Shown: positions 23,504 through 35,430 of the stretch, piece by piece
Layout of the letters: every line of letters begins with the position of its first letter
How positions within the stretch are numbered: position 1 is the first letter of the stretch
From: Luzula sylvatica
Taxonomy: Eukaryota; Streptophyta; Magnoliopsida; Poales; Juncaceae
Length of the DNA stretch: 64,000 nt
Direction of reading: 5' to 3'
Assembly: GCA_946800325.1 (NCBI GenBank)
Contig: OX326960.1
Location: 33,447,629 to 33,511,628, forward strand
Translations under genes and position numbers: made by a program
Notes under the pieces: model-generated
The model's input: the letters and a program-made list of their open reading frames with translations, nothing else
Database searches by the model: none
What the model was told of the DNA's origin: nothing

Positions 23504-24926
23504 ATTTCGGGTTCCCTATCAATTTATCCTGTCTTTGTCGTCGGGCCAAAAATACTCAAGTGAGCGTATTACGGGAAAAGCACATCCGGCAAGGATCGAA
23601 GGAGATTGGATTCTTCATAGGAAAAATCTTGCAGTTCCTCCTAAGGTCAAATATATTGTCTTTATCGGTCTAGAAATAACCTTCCGGGATGGAAAAAGAA
23701 ACCTATCTGAATTTTATCTCGACGAAGATACTAGAGGACTGATTTTAGTGGATCATGTAGCCAGAGAGTTCTCTTTTCGTAGTCGAACTTGGTCAATAAG
23801 ATCTTCTACACGAGTCAGTTTAGGCGGATTTAGGTCTCCACTTAGAAGTTTCATTCAAGTAAAGCATGTGTGAAACAAATGGATTGCGTGGGGCAGAAGG
23901 CCGCACAGCGGGGAGCGTCATTTTGTCAGGTATGCCAAAAAGCATGAATAGAAAACTCATCTAGTTTGGATGGATTTCATCCACTGAATGATTGGATAAA
24001 TGACGACGTAGCGTAGGCGTTAAGACATTGACTTTACGTTACTTGATGTTCGTACAATACTTGCATAAATTGCTGCATCAGCAGCATCTTTGATTCTGGT
24101 TGTCGGCATCTTTGATTATGGCCGCAGGAGCAACTCTCAAACATACGTATATTAATAGAGCGGTACACGGGAACAAACTATTTTTTCAAGCCTTCCTTGC
24201 AGTCCTTCCTGAGCCTTTGCTCCCCTAGACGATTTAGGAACACAGGTTCTAGTCAAGAAGTGGATATTATAGCTCTTCGGATTCATATGATTTTCTGATT
24301 TGTGTTAGGTTGAAATTGACATTCCAATACTCCGTTTTAAATTCCAATCGAACTTCCAAAATAATCATGTTATTAATGACTCGACGAAACCAAGAAATAA
24401 CCTTTTATGTGCGAAATTATAGAAGATCCTCTTTGGGATCAAACAATTCTACACCAAAGCCTCGGTGCTTAACTAAGATGTCAATCTCGTCCGTCTTCTT
24501 GCTTTGGAGTTCAAGACCAGACCTGCGTAGCAGACCTTTTCATAAATGTTCCTCTCCTGTGTTTTCTGGAGAGAGAAGCGATCGACTACTAACGTTGAGA
24601 ACCAATACACTACCAACCTTAAGCTATTGGCTTAAAGTTAGAATGTTCGGAGTAATTCTAGTTTAGAGACAGAAATGTTGTAGACGTCCATGTTATTGTC
24701 ACGGACTTATGGAAACATATCCATTCCAATTTCTTGATTGCACGTCATATGCGATTTCGAAGAACTCATGAGTGAGCGTTGGCGTTTTGATCACATAACT
24801 TCTTATGATATACAAGATTATTATGCCCCTTATCGACCAGGAAGTATCTAATCTTAGCTAGCAATCTTGCGTATAAATTTTTATTGAAGTTGCACCTTTT
24901 AGTGATGTGATCTCGGCAGGTCTCTC
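23504..24926. other. GC-richer low-repeat island of unknown origin; possible organellar DNA remnant
   Basis: This 1.4-kb stretch between two transposons is visibly less AT-rich than its surroundings and has several frames of 60-118 codons on the plus strand (23491-23673, 23535-23873, 24310-24666). One frame reads QVSVLREKHIRQGSKEI, which resembles a stretch I recall from plant mitochondrial MatR (QVSVL, then KHIRQGS). The match is too short to be decisive, and the overlapping longer frame is not recognised. No introns, start context or complete domain could be established, so it is not called a gene. Confidence 0.3.
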
Positions 24927-25116
24927 TTAGGGGCTGTTTGGCAAGGGGAATTAGTAGAGGGAATTGGATATTAAAATTCTTCATAATCTAATTCTTTGTT
25001 TGGTACAAAGAATTGTGGAGAGAATTAGAAGGTGGAGCATCTTGATATTCCATTTTTGCTCCATATTTCCACTCCAACAAAAGCTAGAATTACAAAATGG
25101 AGAATCTTGTTATTCC

Positions 25117-25158
<42 letters not shown>

Positions 25159-25339
25159 TGTTATTATTATTATATAGCAAATATTATAATCAAAGAATAA
25201 TTATATTATAATGATTCAATCTATATAATTAATATAATATTATATATTATTATGATATAATTTATTAGTCAAAATAATTATATTATATCTATATAATTAA
25301 TATGATAATATATATTATTATAAATAATATCTATATAAT

Positions 25340-25371
<32 letters not shown>

Positions 25372-25996
25372 ATATAATATTAATTATTATTAAAATTATA
25401 TTATAATTAAAATTATAATAATAATTATTATAATATATTAATATTAATATGTTAATATTATTTTCATATATTATGTAATGTTAATATATTATTATTATTA
25501 TTATAAATGTATTATTAATATTAATAATATTAATATATTAATAATATTAGTATGTTAATATTATAATAGTATATTATATCAATATGCTAATATAATATAT
25601 TAATTAAAAATATTAATATATTAGTATTATTTACAATATTTTAATATTAATATTATATTATTATTATTATTATAATAATAATAAAATTAGTACAATAATA
25701 ATACTACAATTAATAATATTATGATGATTTTATATTTTAATAATGTTATATTATAATCATATTATTTATTTATTTAAATTTTAAACTAATTTGATTACAA
25801 AAATAATATTATAATAATATAATATAATAATAACAACAACAACAACACCACCAACAACAACAACAACAATAATAATAATAATAATAATAATAACAATTAA
25901 TTATAATAATATTATAATACCATAACAACAACAACAACAACAACAACAACAATAATAATAATCATAATAATAATAAGAAGAAGAAGAAGAAGAAGA

Positions 25997-26042
<46 letters not shown>

Positions 26043-26455
26043 CATAATAATATTATAACATTATAATAATATAATATTATAATACCATAACAATAATAAT
26101 AATAATAATCATAATAATAATCATAATAATAATAATAATAATTATTATTATAATAATAATAATAAGAAGAAGAAGAAGAAGAATATAATAACATAATAAT
26201 AATAATATTAGAATAATTTAATATTATATGATAATACTGTGATATTGTATTAATTTTAATCAAACATTTGTTCTATATTTTCAATAATGAAATTCCATAT
26301 TTTTTCTAACCAACCAAACAAAAAATTATACTTTATAGCATCTTATAATTCGGACATCCAAACAAACTGTGGAATTACTAATTCCAGAACTTTTTTCTCC
26401 TCCACCTTATAATCCAATTCCACTCTACTAATTCCGCTTGCCAAACGGCCCCTAA
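24927..26455. mobile_element. MITE-like element (AGGGGCTGTTTGGC ends) swollen by trinucleotide repeats
   Basis: The ends are inverted (TTAGGGGCTGTTTGGCAAG at the left, CTTGCCAAACGGCCCCTAA read inward from the right end) and similarity continues through ATTAGTAGAG/CTCTACTAAT and AATTGGA/TCCAATT. This resembles hAT or PIF/Harbinger MITEs, but no convincing target duplication was found. The interior from 25110 to 26215 is long AAT/ATT repeats with blocks of AAC and AAG. Confidence 0.72.
25110..26215. repeat. Expanded trinucleotide repeats (AAT, AAC, AAG)
   Basis: Runs of AAT/ATT alternate with AAC at about 25832-25870 and 25920-25950 and AAG at about 25977-25996 and 26164-26180. Poly-Asn, poly-Ser and poly-Tyr frames across it are artefacts. 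Confidence 0.92.
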
Positions 26456-26863
26456 GGTTATTTTGCAATTTAGACATACAAAAGGGACTATTTTGCACCA
26501 TCAAAAAATGTAATTGGAAAGTACTAAAGATCCAAATTATCATTAGATGCTGTCTTTGTCTCCAGTTTAATATAACTTTACTGCCAGAACAGTACAACAT
26601 ATATTATTTTTTTTTCTTCTTTCGTTTCTTTGTAATATTATATTTAACTAACTAGGTATAAATCTCCCAATTGCAACACAAAAAAGCAAGATCGCATCTA
26701 TTATATGAAATTACAATTTGACAAATAAATAGTACATTTGTAATGATATCATGATTAGAGGGATCCTATGCTAAGTTTATACTACTTCTTGAAAATTCAA
26801 TTAAAAAATTGTGGAGTAAATTAAAATGAAAAATTGTAAAAAATAAAACTGCATTAATAAAAA

Positions 26864-28236
26864 GGCCAAATTTCATATGTACCCCTACAAAACCCCCATA
26901 ATTTTGCGTATATCTCTGTAAAACGTGAAATATCATGAATACCCCTACAAAACTATTAAAATTTCATATATGTTTTTTTGTTAGATTTCGGCTAACTATT
27001 CTTGAAAATTACCGCTAATTGGTGTTTTTCGATTTTTCCAACATAAATATTATTCAATAGTTACATAGGGAGTAAAATCGGAAAAACAAAAATTAGCGAT
27101 AATCTTAACGAATAGATAACTGAAATTGTTCTCCTTTTAAAGAACGGATGTTTTGAGCTCCCACATTGAGCCACCTCATCTCTTTGACTTTCTATCACAC
27201 ATATTAATATTTATATAATTTCCATATTTATTTTATGATTTGATTATACATCCATTAATTTATATCATGTTTTACCCATTTAACCATTTAATAATTTATT
27301 TTATGATTTCATATTTATTTTGTGATTTGATATTCATTAATTTATATCATGCTTTACGCATTTAATATTTTTTTCATATTTGTTTTGTGATATTCATTAA
27401 TTTATTTTATGATATGATTTCATATGTATTTTGTGATTTCATTAATTTATATCATGCTTTACGCATTTAATAATTTTCATATTTTTTATGATATTCATTA
27501 ATTTATTTTATGATATTATACCAAATTACACATTTAATAATTTTCATATTGGTTTTATGATAATTTTTCTGTAAACATAACAAATAACAATTAATAAGTG
27601 AATACACAATCTTTTATCTAATACAAACAATTTATTTTATGATTTGATTATATCCATTAATTTATATCATGTTTTGCCCATTTAACCATTTAATAATTTA
27701 TTTTATTATCTTTATATCATGTTCGACCATAATTATATTAATATTTATATCAAGTTTTCATATTTAATTTATGATTTCATATTCATTAATTTATACCATG
27801 CTTTACGCATTTAATAATTTTTTCATATTTGTTTTGTGATATTCATTAATTTATTTTATGATATGATTTCATATTTATTTTGTGATTTCATTAATTTATA
27901 TCATGCTTTACGCATTTAATAATTTTCATATTTTTTGTGATATTCATTAATTTATTTTATGATATTATATCAAATTACACATTTAATAATTTTCATATTG
28001 GTTATTTTTTCTATAAACATAACAAATAACAATTAATAAGTGAATACACAATCTTTTATCTAATACAAACAATTACATTAAAAATTCGCAGCGAAGCGCG
28101 GACAAATTTCCTAGTCTAATAAAAAAGGCATCCATGAAATTTTTGTAGTTTTGTATGTGTATTCCTGATATTTCACGTTTTGCGGGGATATACGCGAAAT
28201 TATGGGATTTTGTAAGGGTACATATGAAATTTGGCC
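26864..28236. mobile_element. MULE-type MITE with 9-bp target duplication, split by Helitron C
   Basis: TAATAAAAA is duplicated exactly at 26855-26863 and 28237-28245. The ends are a long near-perfect inverted repeat: GGCCAAATTTCATATGTACC, and GGTACATATGAAATTTGGCC at the right. The left arm is 26864-27129 and the right arm 28115-28236; everything between is a later Helitron. Without it the element would be about 390 bp. Confidence 0.87.
27130..28114 (+). mobile_element. Non-autonomous Helitron C, nested in a MULE-type MITE
   Basis: It starts TCTCCTTTTAAAG with GAGCCACCTCATC soon after, and ends GCAGCGAAGCGCGGACAAATTTCCTAG|T at 28111-28115 (stem plus CTAG). The inside is two long direct copies of an AT-rich block, about 27235-27630 and 27631-28073, each ending AATAAGTGAATACACAATC, TTTTATCTAATACAAACAA. 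Confidence 0.82.
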
Positions 28237-28245
28237 TAATAAAAA

Positions 28246-29304
28246 TTGCAAATTAGTTCCCTACATTATTACTGAAATTGCCAAAAAGAATGCATATCTT
28301 GTTAGTTACTTGAAATGGACTCGCATTGATGGATACAATGAATGTTTACTGTATTTTTTAACAGATAAATTCATTATGTATTTTCTTTTGTACAGTGGTC
28401 AAATTTGGCAGAGGAGAATTATTTTCTTGGTTACTGAGTTTGATTGATTAAGGCATGCATTAATTTACTGAGAAATTTAATTCGATTGAGAGAAATTTAA
28501 CAGTAACTCATTCATGCACCCAAATTTACTGCAAATTTAGCATTTAGTTTTGATTTCTGTGTTTTTCAGCCAGAAATACATCTTTATTTCAATGCATTAC
28601 CAAATATTTAAAAAAAATACATCATTAAATATATATTAGTAACAAAACTTTTATTCCAATTCAAACCTAGCATATCTATTTCATAACTCTTTAACATAAC
28701 ATATTCTTGCTACTTCATACAATGTTGACATTTTACAAAATTATCAACTATTGAAATAAGTTGAAACATTTATTTGATACAAGTTGAAATTGAAACCTTC
28801 AAAAAATTCGCATTAATACAGTTCATAAAAAGGTAGCAATTCCAGCTATGAGACAATTTTTCTGAAAAAAATTGAATTGACTAGAATTTATTTGGCAGGC
28901 AAAGATAATAAATTTTGATATAATCAAAGTGACGTGCAAGCACTTATTCTTCAAATTGACAAATTTAATGACACAATGAAAGTAGAGGCTCGCACAATTC
29001 CCATAACATAACAAAGCAAAAAGCAAAAGAAACAACATAACAAAAAGAAAAGTCTTGCACAAAACAAGTTTCTTTTAAAATATAACTAGTCAAACTAATA
29101 TACACGTACAAAAAGAAAATGTTGGACATATACCCAAAACTATCTTTCTGACGGGACTATGTTTTAACATCTTAATTCATGATTTAATATATTAATTAAG
29201 TATCAAATTATAAATTAATGTGTCAAATCATGCATACCAACCTCAGAAAAACCCTACCCGATATATCACATTTTAAATTTTCTTTTTATTTTTCCAAAAC
29301 GCTT
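28246..29304. other. Intergenic sequence downstream of the patatin-like gene
   Basis: AT-rich, with no supported gene. The part next to 29304 should hold the 3' UTR of the minus-strand patatin-like gene. Confidence 0.45.
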
Positions 29305-31201
29305 CTATAAAATCGTCGTGAGCATTTGGCCGACTAAACTCGAATACGAAGGCGAGGACGCAGTCGTCCTCGCAGGAGTAGTAGTAGCGGTAGTATTAGC
29401 AGTAGCAGGAGTAGAAGACATTCTCGGAGTCGAAGGATGTTTCGGCGTGGTCGCTTGTTTGACCACGACGGTAGGTAACAAGCTCGTCTTTCGCCTGTCG
29501 TGCTCCTTCATTAGCTCGTGAGCGAACCACTCGAGTTTTTCCGCGTTCGTTTGCTCCGCGAGTTTTTTCCCGCGGAAGAGTACCGATTCTACGTTCCGTT
29601 GGGACAACATTTCTTCCACCTCTCCAACCACTCTTTTCGGGTCGGATAAGTTGTTGGTGGTGGTGTTGCATGCGATTTTTGATTTCGTTAATGGAGCCCC
29701 CGTTGCCTATATAAGTTGAAAAGATATTTTAGTTTAATTTGTTGCATGCATGTCCCTAATTAATATCATGTCAATCAAATGTGGGTAATAATTATGAAGA
29801 AAAAGAAATTTGATGGTACCTGAATGCGAATGTAGTTGTTTGTCCCGCTATGTCCGAATGCCATTGCAACTGCTTGATCAACCTGTATAAATTCGAAAGA
29901 GACTTTTACAAACAGAACCCTCATATTTGGCAAAATTATTTTTAACTAACTATCAAGAAACTGAAAAATAACATTCCCAAAAAAAGCTAGAAGAAAGAAG
30001 AGTCAAAAGCATAAAGAAAAAGTGGAAAAAAACAAAGCAAATAACTTCCTGTCTGGTTTCTGAATCCTCCTTCAGAACATTATATACATCTAAATTCCAA
30101 ATTCTTAGCTTTCTTAAACTCTTGAAAATCGAATAAAATTAACGTACCATATCGGCGACACCCTCGGCAGCAATTCTGACAATTTCACCCTCGCCAGCTT
30201 CGGCACCGGCCTTAGTGGACCCCACGTCACCACTCGCAATCGAAACGACGAGCAAATCCTCGACTCCTCCGGCAAGAGGAAATTCCTTCTTATTATTCAA
30301 AACATGCGTAATTGCCGCAGCCGTTGGGTTCCCCATTGCAACCCCTCCTCCCACCGCCAAAACCTTCCTTTTCAAATCCACCGATTTTACCTTCGAATAG
30401 AAATATAAATAGTTTTATCAATAAAAGACATCAATTTCATCAAATTTCGAGTTTTAAGAAGGGTATTTGGATGGTTTTAACTACCTCGACACCCCCTTCG
30501 ACGCCGTCGCAACACGTGGCCTCGCAAACTTCTCTGATTTTGAAGTCATACCCTTCGTTCTCCACAGCATCGGCACGGGAGAACAGGAATGGTGATCCAG
30601 AAGCTAAGTCGTAGCATGGGACGAGTACAGGCCTCACAGTATCCTTCAGGGTCATTTCATCAAACAGTTTCTTGAATATCTTCACTCTACCGCCTGAATT
30701 ACGAAATATGAACCCTTTCTTCCTCTTCGACCAGGATTTCTTCAAATTCTTGATCAGGAATTGCAACGCCTCTTCTGCTGAAAACAGAGGACGGCCGTGG
30801 GGAGACCGGGCGGAGAGCATACATGCGAGGACTCCTCCAGCGCCGGATCCAGCAAGTACGTCAAAGAAATCCGCTATCCTCGCTGATGGGTCGCCGGAGC
30901 GGGTTCGAAGAGATGATTCTAAACGCGCAATAGCCGCACCGGCAAGAAGACCATCAGAGGCACGACCGCCTCCGTCAATAGACAAAATACAAACTTTGCC
31001 AGACGGAGACCTCCGAGGCGTTGTTAAGGGTGATGGGGAGTGAGAAGGGGTTGGTGGGAGGGAAGAAAGGAAGAGCTTTGGATCATCATACCCAAATAAA
31101 AACTTGGATTCGAGAATTGAGAAGATTTCGTAACTGAGTTTGTCGACGTCGAATTGAAGAGGGGGCACCTGCGGAGGAGATGGAGAAGTTGTGGTCGCCA
31201 T
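29305..31201 (-). CDS. Group III patatin-like phospholipase-related protein (pPLA-III), 474 aa
   Basis: Patatin-related protein of plant group III, a family linked to lipid turnover and cell elongation. Exons on the minus strand: 30485-31201, 30148-30390, 29820-29882 and 29305-29706, in phase. The N-terminal FDVDKLSYEIFSILESKFLF (17-36) is the group III lead block. The oxyanion motif DGGGR is at 76-80. The esterase box is GSGAG (118-122): Gly replaces the catalytic Ser of GxSxG, as is known for this group. In the second exon the motif where classic patatins have DGG/DGA reads VGGGVAMGNP (252-261), also the group III pattern, so classical Ser-Asp lipase chemistry is doubtful. The C-terminal 60 residues are low-complexity Thr/Ser/Pro. 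Intact, and GC-richer than its surroundings. The ATG is chosen because it opens the conserved frame. Confidence 0.93.
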
Positions 31202-32314
31202 TAATGGAAATGAAGAAGGAAGGAATACGAGTTGTGAATTCGAGGGAGGGAGGATATGAAGAAGGTTTTAAATAGAAGAGGAGGGAGTGGTGTAGGTTAG
31301 CACCAGTGGTTTAGGCCTTGGCGTATGTTAGCATAAGGTTCTCGCATAAAAAACAACTTATGTTTATTTTATCAATAAACCCTATTGTTTAATGATATTC
31401 GTATAAAGCCCCTCTATATCAAGTGTTGGATTAATTTTCGGAACAGAGTAAAACAGTACACACGTTCTTCAAATTTATTAAGAAAAAAATAAATTTTGAA
31501 AATATTTGTAACTCTAACACTTTCGAATTCTCAAAATTCAGATATTGCATAACTTTCGAATTATGAGAGTTCGAAAGTTTTATTCCCAAATTATCCTTAA
31601 TAACTGCATAATTTATCAATTAACTTAATTAGTTACATGAATTTATATGAATTATTTAATTATTCAATTTCGAAACAAATCGGACTCGCATTTCTCTGAA
31701 AATATATGATTTTTGACTCGTTGTTACTTTGTCATGAAAGCTTATGAACATTTTCTCTCCAAATACAGTCACAAACCAAATAAAACTCAAATTCAGAACA
31801 CAAAAATCGAACAACATTCTCGTCTTCAAAGATTTTTCCCAATAAGACAATACATAAATGATATTTTATGATTTATATCGCAACACTATTGTTTATCATT
31901 GTTTATTTTTTTTATTATTCAAACTGAATTAGTTATACATTTTATGGTGATTAACACTTGACCATCCAAATTAAAAAAAATTAAAATCGTGGCAAAGATT
32001 TATTTTTTTATGAAGGTTTTTTTTTTGTAATTTCAATAATCTAAGTGGCTTGGGGACAAATGTTTTTATAAATGAGCCGTTTCTTCATTATTTTTCTGTA
32101 GTAGTTTTCTCTGATTTTTTAGGATTCTCTGGTCCTTGCAAAATATAAGGACGCACTAACAGCCCAAATTTATTAAATAGTATGATGATTTATAATTGTT
32201 TTTTTTATGATCACGAAAGATTATAAAATATAACTACAAAATTTATTCCTCTACTTGTATTTTTGTCCTTATTTTATGTATAATTTAAAGCTAAAATATA
32301 AGACACGCATTATT
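31202..32314. other. Promoter side and intergenic sequence upstream of the patatin-like gene
   Basis: The first 100 bases are probably leader and core promoter (TTTAAATAG at 31267-31275 is TATA-like on the plus strand). The remainder is AT-rich with no recognised feature; minus-strand open frames at 31431-31850 lack any motif. Confidence 0.35.
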
Positions 32315-32323
32315 TTATTTTTT

Positions 32324-33848
32324 GGAGCATTTTCTGAAATATACATGTTTTGTCTCGATATTACAACAATATACGTTCTTTTCGTAATTACAAAAATAAC
32401 CTAGCCGGCTGTTGAGAAGCCGCTTAGCTCTAGATAGCCGGTCTTTGAGAATCTGGTTATCTTTAACATCTCATTCTCATTCTCACTCTCTCTCCATCTC
32501 CTCTTTCCCTCTCTCCCATGGCTAGGAACGGATTCATGATCATTTTAAAGGGAGCAGAACGAATTTTAAAAAAATCTCATTTTACAAGGAGTACCGGATT
32601 TAACGAATTTCAAAATATTTGGTTTGAAAATTTCGAACTCAAGACCTCTCAACTCCTATAGACACACATTTTATTAACTACAACACTATATTCTTGATGA
32701 AATATAAATAATATTATTATAATTATTAGTTTTGAAACGAGCGAAGTCACTTTCTTCCTTCTCTAATACCTTCCTTTTAGACATGATTTTTGCATATATT
32801 ACAATGTAATGTTATAAATATTTTAATTATTTTTCAGATTTATTTATTTTTTCATATTTTTTCATATTTGATTATTTTTCAGATTATTTGAATTCTTTGA
32901 TTATTTGAACTATTTGAAATGTTCAATTATTTACATTATTTGTTGATGTTTAAAAATGATAGAAGTACAAGGATCAATTAACACGAGTGCATTTGTGGGT
33001 CGACAATCTCACCGCTTTAGTTCCCCGGAAGTGTTGGCTCGAAATGACAATAAACGAGCAAAATAGAGACCCGAGCAAAATTCCACGAAATGGGGGATTG
33101 AGAAATTGGTGAGCCGGAAATAATAAAAAGACTTCGATTATTCGGATTTTACCTCGTTATGGAGTGTGCGTCGAACCCAAGTAAATCATTTTTTACAACG
33201 ACTTTAATAGAAAGATGGCCTTCAAAGACAAATATTTTTCGTATGTCGTGTCTCACTGGGTTGAATGTCGACGAACCATTGATTATTGCTCAAACACCGC
33301 CTGATTTTATAGCTACTTTCGTGTGATTGCTTGGTCGAGCCCCAGATGAGTTAACTGTACCATTCCAAAAAAATTAGGTCCTTATAGTTACTCTTTACAT
33401 GTTTTTTTTGTATATTTTTATTACTATCTTCGTAACGAGAACATGACCGTTATAACTAATTGTATCATTTCAATTTATGGTCAGACGTATATGACCCACC
33501 TTGCATTCTATATTGTAATTTTCTAACATTTCTTTTAATTGTCTAAATTATTTCAAATTCTTTTAACATTCGAAATCAGAACACTGATGGGACGTGACTA
33601 AGAGAGATGAAACGTGGATAAGAGGCATCGAAAAATGGTTCACTTACCGGCTTTTCAAAAACCGGTTAGTGTTAATCATCATTAAACATAACGCGTTGGC
33701 TGCTAAAGATAACCGACTTTTCGAAAGCCGGGTTGCTGGAGCTAACCGGCTATTCAGAAGTCGGTTATTCTATTTTTTAAATTATGAAAAAAAGAGAGTA
33801 TATTTTTGTAATATCGGGACAAAATGTGTTTATTTCACAAAATGCTCC
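32324..33848. mobile_element. MULE-type element, 1.5 kb, with 9-bp target duplication and unknown cargo
   Basis: TTATTTTTT is duplicated at 32315-32323 and 33849-33857. The ends pair over about 50 bp (GGAGCATTTTCTGAAATATA and, inward from the right, GGAGCATTTTGTGAAATAAA, then CGATATTAC on both). Near each end lie hairpin-type units such as CCGGCTGTTGAGAAGCCG (32404-32421) and ACCGGCTTTTCAAAAACCGG. The middle (about 32990-33360) is GC-richer and looks like decayed or captured coding sequence, but no domain was recognised. Confidence 0.85.
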
Positions 33849-34135
33849 TTATTTTTTTTTTTGTAAATAGAAGAGGAACTGGTACACTGTATCCACCACA
33901 GAAGTACGGTTGGTACCAAAACTTAAGTCCTAAATTATGAGGTGTCCATGTTGACCATACTACGATGCCCTCTATATGTTACGGTTAAATTCTGATTGGA
34001 TAGTTTCGATCATATCACTTTCAAACTGGATAAATTTGAAATTTGTGTTAATTTCACGTCAATCTATTATAGAAAAAAATTGGCACTATCTTACGAGAGT
34101 CATCTTGTTAACAATATTCTAACACATAATATTCT

Positions 34136-34150
34136 AACATCATGCATGTA
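34136..34150. repeat. Left 15-bp target-site duplication of the retroposon
   Basis: AACATCATGCATGTA here is repeated exactly at 35431-35445, directly after the poly(A) tail. Confidence 0.9.
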
Positions 34151-35430
34151 GAAAAAGTGAAGGTCGAAACACAAAAGTCAGAAGAGCAAAAACTCGGGGC
34201 GATTCTGGGGTGGAGGCAAACCCTAGCCGCCGCCTCCACCCCCGCCTCTCTCACGCCTTCTTCGACCCTAAACTCCATTCACGAGCGGAAAAGGAAAGGA
34301 AAACCCTAAACTCCATTCACGAGCTCTAGGAAAGGAAAACCTAAACTCCATTCACGAGCTCTCTTTCCGGCGGCCGACTGCTGCGGCTTTCTTTCTACTG
34401 CGGCGGCTTTCTCTGTCCGGAGGCCGACTGGAGCAGCTCCTGGAGGGGCAAGAAGGGGCAACGAGAAGGGGCGAGAAGGGGCAAGAAGAAGGAGCAAGAA
34501 GGAGCTGAATCAGGCTGCTGAATCAGGGGCAAAGAAGGGCCTGAATCTTTCTGCTGCGGCAGCTTTCTCTGTCAGGCTGCTGAGGCATTGGGCGAGAAGA
34601 AGGGGCAAGAAGGGGCAAGGAGACAGTCCAGTGGGATTCATGCTGACGGCGCGAGGCGAACGGCGCGAGACGGACGGCGAACGGCGAACGGCGCGACGCG
34701 AACGGCTGCGAAGGACGAACGCTGGAGGTCTTTTGCTAGGGTTTGCGAGGCTCCTGGAGGTCATTTGCGGGGCGAACGGCGCGAGGCGAACGGCTGCGAA
34801 GGACGAACGCTGCCGGCGCGAAGGATGAATGCTGCCGCCTGCCGATTCATCGCCGTGTGAACTCGAGTCAGCACTGCAGTTCGGCAAATTCGAAATGGAC
34901 CCGTCCAGTTGGAGAAACTTATCTCTTAAGAGCTTGCTGGCCGATTTTCTTTGCGTGGCTGGGACCAAGCATTTCAGTCTGAATGTTTTCACTTCTAGGT
35001 CGCTTATCTTCTCCAGTGCAGCCAGCTTTATTCCCTGGTTTTGGCATTCACTATAGGACGAACGCTACCGGCTCGAAGGACGAACGCTGCCGGCGCGAAG
35101 GAACGGCGCGAAGGAACGACGCGAAGGAACGCTGCCGGCTGCGCGAAGGAACGAACTCGGGTGGCACACCGGGGGCAGAGGCAAGGCCGGAAAAGAAGGG
35201 GACGAGCGTAGCAACTAGGAAATTGAAGATGAAATGGAGACGAACCGATCGTCTAGGGATGGCCGAAAGGCGTGTATCTTAATTTTGCGTTTGTAATTTA
35301 CATTTGCGTTAAAATTACTTTTTTACATTGATCATGTAAAATCGCATCCCAATGTATTAAACTATGCTTTAATATATTAAAAGAAGCTTCGCCTCTTTAG
35401 CTTTTCAAAAAAAAAAAAAAAAAAAAAAAA
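34151..35430 (+). mobile_element. Poly(A)-tailed retroposon (1.28 kb) with internal GC-rich tandem repeats
   Basis: The body ends in about 25 A residues (35406-35430) and is enclosed by an exact 15-bp direct repeat, the hallmark of LINE-mediated insertion of a transcript. It starts with leader-like sequence containing AAACCCTAGCCGCCGCC (about 34218-34234), common in mRNA leaders of plant housekeeping genes. It then has three tandem units around AAACTCCATTCACGAGC (34268-34358), a GC-rich tract and two clusters of variable units of the type GCGAAGGACGAACGCTGCCG (34640-34830 and 35050-35160), and an AT-rich 3' tail. No frame on either strand encodes a recognised protein; the open frames of 60-160 codons are GC-driven. 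It may be a processed copy of a non-coding or repetitive transcript. Confidence 0.8.

Noticed and set aside
24964..26263. Poly-Asn, poly-Ser and poly-Tyr frames
   Set aside because: They are translations of AAT/AAC/AAG microsatellites.
34510..34992. 160-codon minus-strand frame and overlapping plus-strand frames
   Set aside because: High GC content and variable repeats keep several frames open at once; no domain, and the transcript sense given by the poly(A) tail is the plus strand.
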